Below the pieces are notes generated by a model, which made no database searches, had not been told where the DNA came from, and saw nothing but the letters and a program-made list of their open reading frames with translations. This document shows positions 24,270 to 32,199 of a stretch of DNA of 64,000 nucleotides, one piece after another. This DNA is from Paenarthrobacter ilicis (GTDB lineage Bacteria > Actinomycetota > Actinomycetes > Actinomycetales > Micrococcaceae): positions 3,286,001 to 3,350,000 of the forward strand of contig NZ_JAFBCD010000001.1 of NCBI RefSeq assembly GCF_016907545.1, in the 5' to 3' direction. The first letter of the stretch is position 1. Every line of letters begins with the position of its first letter. A program made the translations under genes and the position numbers.

Positions 24270-26014
24270 GCTGCCTCCTCTGCGGCGAGCTGGGAGGACA
24301 CGATCTCCCGGTAGGTTTCGGACGTCTCCAGCAGCTCGTCGTTGGTTCCCTGCCCAACGATCCTGCCGTCGTCGAGCACCAATATCTGGTCCGCATCCGC
24401 GATGCTGGACACGCGCTGGGCGATGATCACCAACGTGGCGCCGTTGGTGTGGCGCTTGAGTGCCTGGCGCAGCCGGGCATCGGTGGCGGTGTCCAGGGAC
24501 GAAAAGGAATCATCAAAAATGTAGAGCTCCGGTTTCTTGACCAGCGCCCGCGCAATCGCGAGCCGTTGCCGCTGACCGCCGGAGACGTTGGTGCCGCCCT
24601 GGGAGATGGCGGCGTCCAGTCCCCCTTCCATGTCACGGACAAAGTCCTCGGCCTGCGCCACGCGGAGCGCTTGCCACAGCTCATCCTCCGTTGCATCCGG
24701 TTTGCCGTACTGGAGGTTGCTCCGCACTGTGCCGGAGAAAAGGTAGGGACGCTGGGGTACCAGGCCAATATGGCCCCACAGGTGGTCCGGGTGGAGGTCA
24801 CGGACGTCCACGCCATCCATGCGCACGGATCCGCTGGTGGCATCGAACAAGCGCGGCATGAGGTTCACCAAGGTGGTTTTCCCGGCTCCTGTACTGCCGA
24901 TGATCGCGGTGGTCTGCCCGGCCCGGGCGGTGAAGGTTACCCCACTCAGCACCGGCTGTTCCGCGCCCGGGTAGGCGAATCCGACGTCGCGCATTTCCAG
25001 TTCCCCGCCCAGCCCGCCGCGGCGGCTGCCCGTCAACAACACCGGGTTCGACGGCGGCTGGACACTGGAGTCGGTCTCCAGCACCTCGCCGATCCGGTCG
25101 GCGGAAACGGACGCGCGGGGGATCATCACGGCCATGAACGTGGCCATCATGACGGACATGAGGATCTGCATCAGATAGCTCAGGAACGCGATCAGGGTGC
25201 CCACCTGCATGGATCCGTCCTCGATCCTGAAGGAACCGAACCAGATCACCGCGACGCTGGAAACGTTCATCACCAGCATCACCACAGGGAACATGAGGCT
25301 CATCAAACGGCCGGCCCGCAGCGCGACGTCCGTGACGTCGTCGTTCGCTTTCCCGAACCGGGCTGTTTCCATGTCCTCCCGCACGAACGCGCGCACCACG
25401 CGGATACCGGTGAGCTGTTCGCGCAGGACCCGGTTGACGGCGTCGATCCGGACCTGCATTTTCCGGAAGAGCGGCACCATCCGTGAAACGATCAGCCCCA
25501 CCGCCACCAACAGCACCGGCACGGAGACCGCGATCAACCACGACAGTTGGGCGTCCTGCCGCACTGCCATGATCACGCCGCCGATGCTCAACATGGGTGC
25601 GGTCACCATGAGCGTGCAGGACATGAGAACCAGTTGCTGGACCTGTTGAACATCATTGGTGGAGCGGGTGATCAGTGACGGCGCCCCGAACTTGGTGACT
25701 TCCTGCTCCGAGAATTCGCCCACCCGGGTGAAAATGGCTTCCCTGACGTCGCGGCCCATACCCATGGCGGCCCGCGCAGCGAAGTACACGGCCACCACGG
25801 CGCAGAGGATCTGCAACAGCGTGATGAACAGCATCAGGCCACCCATGCGGAGGATGTAATCGGTATCCCCTGTGGCCACGCCGTGGTCAATAATGTCCGC
25901 GTTGAGGGTCGGCAAATACAGTGACGCGACGGACTGCGCCAACTGGAACACCACCACGGCTATCAACAGCCGTTGATGCGGCCGCAGAAAACGGACCAGG
26001 ACCTTCCAAAGCAT
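24266..26014 (-). CDS. ABC exporter half-transporter with degenerate Walker B
   Basis: A 582-residue half transporter: six-helix membrane domain then ATPase with Walker A GSTGAGKTT, signature VSGGQRQR and Walker B YIFDDSFSSLD, where the catalytic Glu is Asp. This is the mark of the inactive site in heterodimeric exporters of the TM287/288, LmrCD and BmrCD type. The canonical signature here completes the active site of the partner. Transcribed first; the partner follows with a 4-base overlap. Confidence 0.92.
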   Translation of the reverse strand: MLWKVLVRFLRPHQRLLIAVVVFQLAQSVASLYLPTLNADIIDHGVATGDTDYILRMGGLMLFITLLQILCAVVAVYFAARAAMGMGRDVREAIFTRVGEFSEQEVTKFGAPSLITRSTNDVQQVQQLVLMSCTLMVTAPMLSIGGVIMAVRQDAQLSWLIAVSVPVLLVAVGLIVSRMVPLFRKMQVRIDAVNRVLREQLTGIRVVRAFVREDMETARFGKANDDVTDVALRAGRLMSLMFPVVMLVMNVSSVAVIWFGSFRIEDGSMQVGTLIAFLSYLMQILMSVMMATFMAVMIPRASVSADRIGEVLETDSSVQPPSNPVLLTGSRRGGLGGELEMRDVGFAYPGAEQPVLSGVTFTARAGQTTAIIGSTGAGKTTLVNLMPRLFDATSGSVRMDGVDVRDLHPDHLWGHIGLVPQRPYLFSGTVRSNLQYGKPDATEDELWQALRVAQAEDFVRDMEGGLDAAISQGGTNVSGGQRQRLAIARALVKKPELYIFDDSFSSLDTATDARLRQALKRHTNGATLVIIAQRVSSIADADQILVLDDGRIVGQGTNDELLETSETYREIVSSQLAAEEAA

Positions 26015-26091
26015 GCCAACTCCCAGCGAACGCAGCGGTAACCGAAGGCCAGTTTACGTCTGGTTGCTGAGGGCAACTAGAGAAAATGCTG

Positions 26092-27573
26092 TCAGTTTTT
26101 GAGGCGCAGTTTGCGCGCTTTCGCACCCTTCTTCAGGTACTCCTGCTGTGCGGAATCAGCCGCCTGCCGTTCCTGCGCATACAGGACGCCGTAGGTAAAT
26201 CCGGCCTCACCGGCGCCTGATCCCAGCCGCAGCAACTCTTCACGGGCCATGGCACTGTCTTGGTGCTCCCCCAGGATCGACTGCACTTTGTGCGCCGCCT
26301 TCACCATGGCCGTCGCACGCTTTCCGTGGACACCGTCCACGGCGGCTGCCGCGAACCGCAGCTTCTTGGCGGCCTTCCGGACCTCGTGGAACGCATGGTC
26401 ACGATCAGGCCCGACGGCGGCACGCACCGCGGCTTCATGCCGCGCGGCGAGCCGTTTGGCAGCTTTGTTGACCAGTTTGGCGGTGGCCTTTCGTCCCGCA
26501 CCCTTGCCTTTTAACGCAGTGGAATCAATGAGCGCCTCAAGATTCTCCAACAGCCGGTAGTAGCGGGGGCTGGTTATCCGTTCCCCTATCGCCGCCCTGG
26601 AAATGTCCGCCCTGAGCTGCATCCTTTGGTCCAAGTCCTCCAGTGGGCTGCCCCTGAGGAGCTCTGCAGGCAGGACCTCCAGGCTGGTCCGCAGGCGGTG
26701 GTGGAGGACCTCGTTGTCACGGTACCGGCCCAGTGTTTCAGCCAGGGATTTCAGCTCACTCTCCAAAGCCACTGCCTGTGACTCCTCAAAGAGGGTCCGG
26801 TAGCTGTGCAGCACAGACCGGATACGGGGGATCACGGAGCGCAACTGGTGGACGGAATCGTCCCTGTCCTGGCGGACGTGGGCATCCTGGAGCATCCATT
26901 CAGCCAGCTGCGTTTCCAGGTAAGCGATCACCGCTGAGCGCTGTGGTTTTTTGGTCTTCGGCAACGCATCGCCAAGGGCCGTTGCCAATTTGGAACTGCG
27001 CTTGCTGGCCACGGCACCTGCGGCAACGAACTGGCCGGCAAGGGTCTCCATCAGTTCATGGTCAGCGCTGTGCGCATCTGCCAGCTCAACTTCCCATTCG
27101 CGCCAGGCATCCTCGCGCGGCTGCCCCGCAGCAACATGGGCAGTCACTTGGTCATCCACGAACTCCGCAGTGCGGGTACCGTCCGCGGCATAGAGGGCGT
27201 AGCTTGTCCGTTCGGTGTGCAGGGTGGCCACGGGAGCCAATGCCCGGCCGCGGGTGTAGGCCAACACCCTTTCCAACAATTCGTCCGGGACCACATCCAC
27301 GGAGCCCAGGGCTGCGTGGACCTCGGTCCTGCTGCCTGCGCCATGGGGAAGTTTGAGGTGCCAACCCGCGTCCGTCCCGCCGGTGCGGCGCCGCAGGGTG
27401 ATTTTGTGCGCCGCCAATGACAACTGCTCCGTATCAAAGTAGACGGCTTCGAGGTGGTGCACCATGGGCTCGCCAACCCGTGCCACCCCCGCGATCCGGC
27501 GGAAATCCGGAAGCGGCGTGGAAGCGCTGGCGTCGAACTTCCGCTCGGTCTCTACGTTGCTGGACGTTGCCAT
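26092..27573 (-). CDS. CYTH-CHAD domain protein
   Basis: A 493-residue protein. Residues 8-190 are a CYTH triphosphate-tunnel domain with the ExExK motif (ETERKF); residues about 215-480 are a CHAD helical domain with two repeats and conserved His in VHQLR and FHEVRKAAKKLRF. CHAD domains bind inorganic polyphosphate and the CYTH domain handles triphosphate, so a polyphosphate-related role is the best guess. Ends in a basic tail (KKGAKARKLRLKN). Confidence 0.92.
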   Translation of the reverse strand: MATSSNVETERKFDASASTPLPDFRRIAGVARVGEPMVHHLEAVYFDTEQLSLAAHKITLRRRTGGTDAGWHLKLPHGAGSRTEVHAALGSVDVVPDELLERVLAYTRGRALAPVATLHTERTSYALYAADGTRTAEFVDDQVTAHVAAGQPREDAWREWEVELADAHSADHELMETLAGQFVAAGAVASKRSSKLATALGDALPKTKKPQRSAVIAYLETQLAEWMLQDAHVRQDRDDSVHQLRSVIPRIRSVLHSYRTLFEESQAVALESELKSLAETLGRYRDNEVLHHRLRTSLEVLPAELLRGSPLEDLDQRMQLRADISRAAIGERITSPRYYRLLENLEALIDSTALKGKGAGRKATAKLVNKAAKRLAARHEAAVRAAVGPDRDHAFHEVRKAAKKLRFAAAAVDGVHGKRATAMVKAAHKVQSILGEHQDSAMAREELLRLGSGAGEAGFTYGVLYAQERQAADSAQQEYLKKGAKARKLRLKN

Positions 27574-27618
27574 GGGCTTCGTTGCTCCTTCATAGTGACG
27601 GGCTCCAGGGATGCCGCA

Positions 27619-27647
27619 GGGGCCGGCCCAGATGGTGGGCCGGCCCC
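27619..27647. terminator. Hairpin downstream of the SRPBCC gene
   Basis: Perfect 11-bp arms GGGGCCGGCCC and GGGCCGGCCCC with a 7-base loop, 56 bases past the stop at 27703 and 46 bases before the CYTH-CHAD start. No T-tract on the minus strand. Confidence 0.6.
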
Positions 27648-27702
27648 CGTTGGAGCTTTTACTTAATGCAGTACCCAGTGTGGACGAGTCCTGGGCATCC
27701 CG

Positions 27703-28215
27703 CTAGATATCAAGAGAGCGGGGGGTGGGTTCCAAGGGAGCATCACCTGCGTCATCCACATCGCCGCCCTTGACCACTCCGCGCCAGGCGCCGGTTTCAT
27801 GGCCCTGGACCTCGATGAACTTCTTGAACTTGTCCAGATCAGCCCCCACCCGCATGCCGTCCACACCCAAGGCCGAGCCTGCCTTCTCCGTCACCGTTTC
27901 CGGCTCCCAGATGATCTCCACCGAGACCCTGGTCTTTGAGGGCTCCAGCGCTTCGAAGCTCACGGAACCGCCGTTGCGCGGACCATCGACGCTGGCCCAA
28001 CTGACCAGGGTGTCCGGGACCTGCTCCACAATCTGCGCATTGAACTGGCGCTTGATGCCGCCAACATTCGTGGAGAAGTGGAGTCCGGTATCGTCGATCT
28101 GCTCAACGGCAACAACCCCGTTCATGAACTCAGGGAATGTCTCGAACTGGGTCCATTGGTTGTACGCCACGGATACCGGGACGTCAACGTCAATCGATTT
28201 GTTGACGGTTGCCAT
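27703..28215 (-). CDS. SRPBCC (polyketide cyclase/START-like) protein
   Basis: A 170-residue protein matching the SRPBCC / 'cyclase-dehydrase' group: MATVNKSIDVDVPVSVAYNQWTQFETFPEFM, VVAVEQIDDTGLHFSTNVGG, and a helical end (DLDKFKKFIEVQGHETGAWRG). These proteins form a hydrophobic cavity; in this form they are often found with small stress-linked proteins. Located upstream of hypothetical acidic genes on the same strand, separated by a repeat-containing spacer. Confidence 0.85.
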   Translation of the reverse strand: MATVNKSIDVDVPVSVAYNQWTQFETFPEFMNGVVAVEQIDDTGLHFSTNVGGIKRQFNAQIVEQVPDTLVSWASVDGPRNGGSVSFEALEPSKTRVSVEIIWEPETVTEKAGSALGVDGMRVGADLDKFKKFIEVQGHETGAWRGVVKGGDVDDAGDAPLEPTPRSLDI

Positions 28216-28267
28216 GAATGACTGCTCCTTCGATTGTGTCTCGGGTGCGGATACTGCGGTACTTCGA

Positions 28268-28325
28268 GTGGCGCGCCAGCCCGCTGGCTGCTTAACAGGT
28301 GGCGCGCCAGCCTATGCGCGCCAGC
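28268..28325. repeat. Short direct repeats containing GGCGCGCC
   Basis: GTGGCGCGCCAGCC occurs at 28268-28281 and 28299-28312, and a shorter GCGCGCCAGC at 28316-28325, all between the SRPBCC gene and the acidic-protein gene. The core is palindromic. Role unknown: leader structure or binding sites. Confidence 0.5.
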
Positions 28326-28332
28326 GTGGTGT

Positions 28333-28707
28333 TTAGCCGGCGTCGAAATCTTCGTCGTCATCGTTCGGGGACTCTTCCTGGGGAAGATCGTTGCCGCTGC
28401 CATCGGGCAGGGTTTCGTCGTTGCCGTCCGGCTGGAGCGACTGCTCTGCGTGGGACTGGTCCTCGGTTCCGCCGAAGCGTCCGGCTCCGGGCTCACCCGA
28501 ACTGTCGGAGTCTTCCGGGTCCAAGTGGCTGAGGTTGGGCGCGCCGGTGGCAAATGTTTCGCCATCGGGGCTGTCCTGGCTCAGACCGGCGTCCGTGAGG
28601 TCTTCTTCAACGCGGGGCTGTGCCTGGCCCCCGCCGGCTTCCTGCTCTGCCGTGGGCGTGCCGTAGCCTCCGACTTCCTCTTCCGGTGTGGCATTTTGCT
28701 TGTCCAT
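28333..28707 (-). CDS. Highly acidic, disordered protein of unknown function
   Basis: A 124-residue protein rich in Asp, Glu, Gly, Ser and Pro (EEEVGGYGTPTAEQEAGGGQ; NDDDEDFDAG at the end), with no hydrophobic core or Cys. The ATG at 28707 has AGGA eight bases upstream. The pattern resembles other stress-related disordered proteins next to SRPBCC and small membrane genes, but I do not recognise a family. Confidence 0.7.
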   Translation of the reverse strand: MDKQNATPEEEVGGYGTPTAEQEAGGGQAQPRVEEDLTDAGLSQDSPDGETFATGAPNLSHLDPEDSDSSGEPGAGRFGGTEDQSHAEQSLQPDGNDETLPDGSGNDLPQEESPNDDDEDFDAG

Positions 28708-28843
28708 GCGACCTGTCCTTTCCAAAGCGGTGAACGTGTATATGGAACTCTTCAAAAGCTATGAAGTTGTGCGGCGGTGGATCCATGCCTTACTACCAAA
28801 ATAGTCAGCAAACTTAGCAATAGCAAAGGGGGCGTTAAAAAGA

Positions 28844-28878
28844 GCGGCCGCGGGCAGGAGATTCCTGCCCTCGGCCGC
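28844..28878 (-). terminator. Rho-independent terminator after the 28891-29160 gene
   Basis: 16-bp arms with one mismatch (28844-28859 / 28863-28878), 3-base loop, followed on the minus strand by CTCTTTTTAA. Stem plus T-tract, 12 bases past the stop. Confidence 0.85.
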
Positions 28879-28890
28879 CCCACATCCTGG

Positions 28891-29160
28891 TCAGTCCGTG
28901 GGGTTGGTTTCCGCTGTCAACCCCCGGTGGTCTGCTGTTGCATTGTCCTTTTCTTCCGCCGGGCCCGGCGGGCCGGATGACTCACTCTGCCCAGCATCCG
29001 CAGCATCCTCCCCCGAGTCCGCGGGCGGATCCACAGCGATCTCCGGCGCTACATACTCACGCCCCGGGGGTTCGGGATCCCTGGGGATGGGGTTGCCGGG
29101 CGTAGTGGTTCCATCCCGAACCGTAGTGCTGCCTGCAGTTTCGTTGGAGTCCGTGGTCAT
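28891..29160 (-). CDS. Small Pro/Glu/Asp-rich protein of unknown function
   Basis: An 89-residue, low-complexity, acidic protein (MTTDSNETAG start; PGREYVAPEIAVDPPADSGED). Its ATG at 29160 overlaps the stop of the upstream small membrane protein (ATGA), so the two are translationally coupled and end at a rho-independent terminator. No known family seen. Confidence 0.65.
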   Translation of the reverse strand: MTTDSNETAGSTTVRDGTTTPGNPIPRDPEPPGREYVAPEIAVDPPADSGEDAADAGQSESSGPPGPAEEKDNATADHRGLTAETNPTD

Positions 29161-29315
29161 ACGCGGGACCGACCCCGGCCGACAACCCAGCCAATGAGGG
29201 CCAGGACCAGCAAGATGATTCCCACCCACAACAGGAAACTCAACGCTTGGTTCAAACCGCCCACCAAAAGCAAGATGATGGCAATAACACCGGCAATTAT
29301 CAGAAGTGTGTTCAT
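29157..29315 (-). CDS. 52-residue membrane protein (DUF6131-like)
   Basis: ATG at 29315, TGA at 29157-29159. The protein is two hydrophobic helices (LLIIAGVIAIILLLVGG; LLWVGIILLVLALIGWVVG) joined by a short turn, ending GRGRSRV. This resembles small actinobacterial DUF6131-like proteins (two helices, basic tail), though I cannot confirm the match. First gene of a two-gene unit with the acidic protein. Confidence 0.65.
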   Translation of the reverse strand: MNTLLIIAGVIAIILLLVGGLNQALSFLLWVGIILLVLALIGWVVGRGRSRV

Positions 29316-29665
29316 TGAGCTACGCATCCCTTCAATAAATAGTTTCTATTCAGGAAGGCGTCCGCTGGTACTCCCGAGGGAGCGCCACCCATGCCAACGG
29401 GCACCGTTCGGGGAAATTCATCCCCTTTTGGCTTACCCACCCCTCGGAAAAGGAATCAAACTGAACAGCTTTCCGGAAGAAGTGCGTTCACAGCATCATG
29501 ATAGGCGCGGCGGACGGCAGTACGAAGCATTTTGGTCAGGAAACTTAGTAAAGTTTTGTCGCCAAACTTTTGGACCCGTCCGCACGGGTCAGGGACGTGA
29601 TCTGCGCCGCACCGGGGGACAACCTGGACCACACCTTCGTTGGAAGGGCAACGAGGGGAGGCCTC
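29316..29665. other. 350-base spacer between divergent units
   Basis: Separates the minus-strand small membrane gene from the plus-strand kinase-like gene and must hold both promoters. No hairpin, repeat or reading frame worth naming; the composition falls to AT-rich runs (GAAACTTAGTAAAGTTTTGTCGC) near 29540-29575. Confidence 0.6.
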
Positions 29666-30325
29666 ATGCTCATTGTCCTGACGGGAATCGACGGTTCAGG
29701 GAAGACGACGGCGGCCCGCGCCTTGGTCAGTTCGGCACGGGCCGGTGATCCGGCGCTTGCAGGTGATCCGGCGCTGGCCGGTGGTGGCAAATCCCTGCTC
29801 CTCAGCAATCACGCCGGCCGCAGGCACTTGTCCTTGCTTACTGATCGGATGAACCGGCAGCTGCCATCCCGGGTGTCCGATGCAATCGAAACCACCATCC
29901 GGCTCTTTAACGTGCTGGTGAACCACGCCCGCGCCAGCCGTTTCGACGGACTGGTGGTGATGGACCGCCACCTCCACTGCCAACTGGCTCTCAGGGACGC
30001 CAACGGCCTGCCACGCGGGCGCCTGCTCCCCTGGCTGCTGACCAAACTCCCCGCGCCGGACCTGCTGATTCACTTCGACGTGGATCCGGCGATTGCCCAT
30101 GAACGGGTCACGGCCCGCGGAACGGACCGGGAGACCCTGGCGGACCTGCGCGCGTTCAGGGATGCGTACCGCTCCCTTCCGAAGCTCTCCGATGCCCTTG
30201 TAGTGGACGCATCCGGCACGCCCGAAGCCGTTCACGCCCAGGTAATGGATCTCCTGCAAACCCGTCGCAACCTCGCTTCTCCGTCGCGGGGCAGCAACGA
30301 CGGCGCGGGCCAGCGACGGAATTAG
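29666..30325 (+). CDS. Thymidylate-kinase-like P-loop kinase
   Basis: A 219-residue nucleoside-monophosphate-kinase fold protein: P-loop GIDGSGKTT, then DGLVVMDRHLHCQ (DRH, as in the DRY/DRH nucleotide-binding block of thymidylate kinase), and RVTARGTDRETLADLRAFRDAY. The lid and Asp-Arg block are present. Residues 27-38 are two copies of GDPALA from an 18-bp tandem repeat. ATG at 29666 has GGGGAGG five bases upstream. It is a stand-alone kinase of the dTMP-kinase type, perhaps not the housekeeping tmk. Confidence 0.8.
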   Translation: MLIVLTGIDGSGKTTAARALVSSARAGDPALAGDPALAGGGKSLLLSNHAGRRHLSLLTDRMNRQLPSRVSDAIETTIRLFNVLVNHARASRFDGLVVMDRHLHCQLALRDANGLPRGRLLPWLLTKLPAPDLLIHFDVDPAIAHERVTARGTDRETLADLRAFRDAYRSLPKLSDALVVDASGTPEAVHAQVMDLLQTRRNLASPSRGSNDGAGQRRN

Positions 30326-30338
30326 CCAGGCCCACCGC

Positions 30339-31070
30339 CTACTCCCTTGGCCGCATCAGCGGCGGGTTAAGCACCGCGCGGGTGGCTTGGCCCGGCGTCG
30401 TACGCGCCTCGGGGGTGAGCCGAAAGAGGGCGGCGGGCCGTCCGGCGTCGCCCGTGGTCATGGTGCCGGTGTCCTCCAGGAAGCCGGGCGTGCCCGTGGC
30501 TTTGCGGTGGAAGTTGCGCGGGTCCAGGCGGGTGCCCCACACGGCCTCATAGACGGCACGGAGCTGTGCGATAGTGAACTCTTCGCCGCAGAAGGCTGCG
30601 CCAAGGGGCGAGTATTCCAGCTTTGATTTGGCGCGCTCGAGGGCGTCGTCCAGGATCCGCGCGTGATCGAAGGCAAGCTCCAACCCGCCGCCCACCACTT
30701 CCCGCACCGGGTACCAGGCCGCATGTTCCGCATCGCTGCCGGCCGCCAGCACCGGAAAGTCCGGCGCAAGCAGCAGGTGGGCCACTGTGAGGATATCGCC
30801 GCGGGGATCGCGGCCCTTGGGTCCGTAGCTCGCCAGTTGCTCCAGGTGGCCGGGCAAGCGTTCGACGCCGGTCTCTTCCGCCAGTTCCCGGCCCGCCGCT
30901 TGGAGCAGGTCCTCGCCCGCCAGGACGAAGCCGCCGGGCAGCGCGGCCTTGCCTTTGAAGGGTTCGATGAGGCGGGTGATGAGCAGGACGTTCAACTCTC
31001 CCCCACGCACGGTCAGGGCTACGACGTCCACGGTGACAGGAAAGCGCTGGGGCTCAGGATGTTGCGGCAT
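30339..31070 (-). CDS. NUDIX domain transcriptional regulator (NrtR-like)
   Basis: A 243-residue protein: Nudix domain (residues 10-140) with an intact box (GFVLAGEDLLQAAGRELAEETGV) and a C-terminal winged-helix-type tail (EEFTIAQLRAVYEAVWGTRLDPRNFHRKATGTPGFLEDTG). This is the architecture of NrtR, the NAD-metabolism repressor that senses ADP-ribose through its Nudix domain. The full Nudix box may also mean residual hydrolase activity. Divergent from the SPFH/NAD-kinase-like pair, with two identical 16-bp sites in between, so it probably controls them and itself. Confidence 0.85.
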   Translation of the reverse strand: MPQHPEPQRFPVTVDVVALTVRGGELNVLLITRLIEPFKGKAALPGGFVLAGEDLLQAAGRELAEETGVERLPGHLEQLASYGPKGRDPRGDILTVAHLLLAPDFPVLAAGSDAEHAAWYPVREVVGGGLELAFDHARILDDALERAKSKLEYSPLGAAFCGEEFTIAQLRAVYEAVWGTRLDPRNFHRKATGTPGFLEDTGTMTTGDAGRPAALFRLTPEARTTPGQATRAVLNPPLMRPRE

Positions 31071-31088
31071 GGCTCCACTCTAAGGGAG

Positions 31089-31149
31089 TTATCGTCATGT
31101 TGACAATAAAGCCGATACGGTTCTACTGTTGCTTTATCGTCATGTTGAC
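31089..31149. promoter_or_regulatory. Twin operator sites of the NrtR-like regulator
   Basis: The 16-mer TTATCGTCATGTTGAC occurs at 31089-31104 and at 31134-31149. Each contains the palindrome GTCA-TGT-TGAC; in the second copy it extends to TCGTCA-TGT-TGACGA. Start-to-start distance is 45 bases, about four helical turns. The second copy lies 24 bases before the SPFH start; the first lies 18 bases before the regulator's start, so both promoters are covered. Confidence 0.75.
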
Positions 31150-31173
31150 GAAAACAATGAAGAGGAGCACATC

Positions 31174-32190
31174 ATGGCAAACATCAAGCGCTACCCCTGG
31201 ATCAGCCACTTCCTGGGCAGCCCCACCGGCTACGTGGTCCACCTGCAGAAAGGCACCGTCCGCCACCAGGGAGTCGGCCAGGCGTTCTGGTTCCGCCCCG
31301 CCAACTCGGTCCTCTCCGAAGTCCCCGTGGACGACCAGGAACTGCCCACCCTGTTCCACGCAATCACCCGCGACCACCAGGACGTCAGCGTCCAAGCCAA
31401 CGTGACCTACCGCTTCATCGACCCCGTGGCTGTTTCCACCCGGCTGGACTTCGGTCTGCAGACAACGGGATCGGCGCCGGCCACGGGACGCGAGCAGGTG
31501 GCCACCATCATTGGGCAGCTCTGCCAAAGCCACGCCATTGACCAGATCGCCACCACCACCCTGGGTGAGGCCCTGGAACGCGGAGTCAGCCAACTGCGGC
31601 TGGTCCTCACCGACGCCCTCCGGGCCGATGCGCGGCTCCAGTCCACGGGCATCGAGATCCTGGGTGTTCAGGTGCTCGCCGTGCGGCCGGAATCAGACGT
31701 GGAGAGGGCTTTGCAGACTCCGGTTCGCGAGCAACTCCAAGCCGAAGCGGACCGGGCTGTCTACGAAAGGCGGGCAGTCGCCGTCGAACGTGAACGCACC
31801 ATCTCCGAGAACGAGATGGCCAGCCAGATCGAACTGGCCGTCCGCCGCGAGAACCTGGTGGCGCAGGAAGGCGCCAACGCCCGCCGTGCCGCCGAAGAGA
31901 AGGCCGCCGCAGGCCTGATCGAGGCCCAAAGCGCCGCCGAACGCAAGGGAATCGGCGCCGCCGCCGAAGCCCAGCAGATCCGCCTGGTGGGTGAAGCCGC
32001 GGCAGCCAAGGAAGCCGCCACCATGGAGGTCTACCGTGGCATGGAGCAGTCCACGCTCATGGCCCTCGCGTTCAGGGATGCCGCCGGCAGCCTGCCGAAC
32101 ATCGGCAACCTGACCATCACCCCGGACCTGCTCAGCGGAGCACTCGCCGGACTGTTCAAGGACCAGGCCGCCACGCCTGCAGAGAAGTAA
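31174..32190 (+). CDS. SPFH/band-7 domain protein
   Basis: A 338-residue protein: SPFH domain (about 10-190: GYVVHLQKGTVRHQGVGQAFWFRPAN; VSVQANVTYRFIDP), a long charged helix rich in Ala/Glu/Arg (ERERTISENEMASQIELAVRREN; about 195-290) and a C-terminal tail. There is no N-terminal membrane anchor, so it would be cytoplasmic or bound peripherally. ATG at 31174 has GAGGAG seven bases upstream. In an operon with an NAD-kinase-like gene (9-base gap). Confidence 0.9.
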   Translation: MANIKRYPWISHFLGSPTGYVVHLQKGTVRHQGVGQAFWFRPANSVLSEVPVDDQELPTLFHAITRDHQDVSVQANVTYRFIDPVAVSTRLDFGLQTTGSAPATGREQVATIIGQLCQSHAIDQIATTTLGEALERGVSQLRLVLTDALRADARLQSTGIEILGVQVLAVRPESDVERALQTPVREQLQAEADRAVYERRAVAVERERTISENEMASQIELAVRRENLVAQEGANARRAAEEKAAAGLIEAQSAAERKGIGAAAEAQQIRLVGEAAAAKEAATMEVYRGMEQSTLMALAFRDAAGSLPNIGNLTITPDLLSGALAGLFKDQAATPAEK

Positions 32191-32199
32191 GGTCACACC

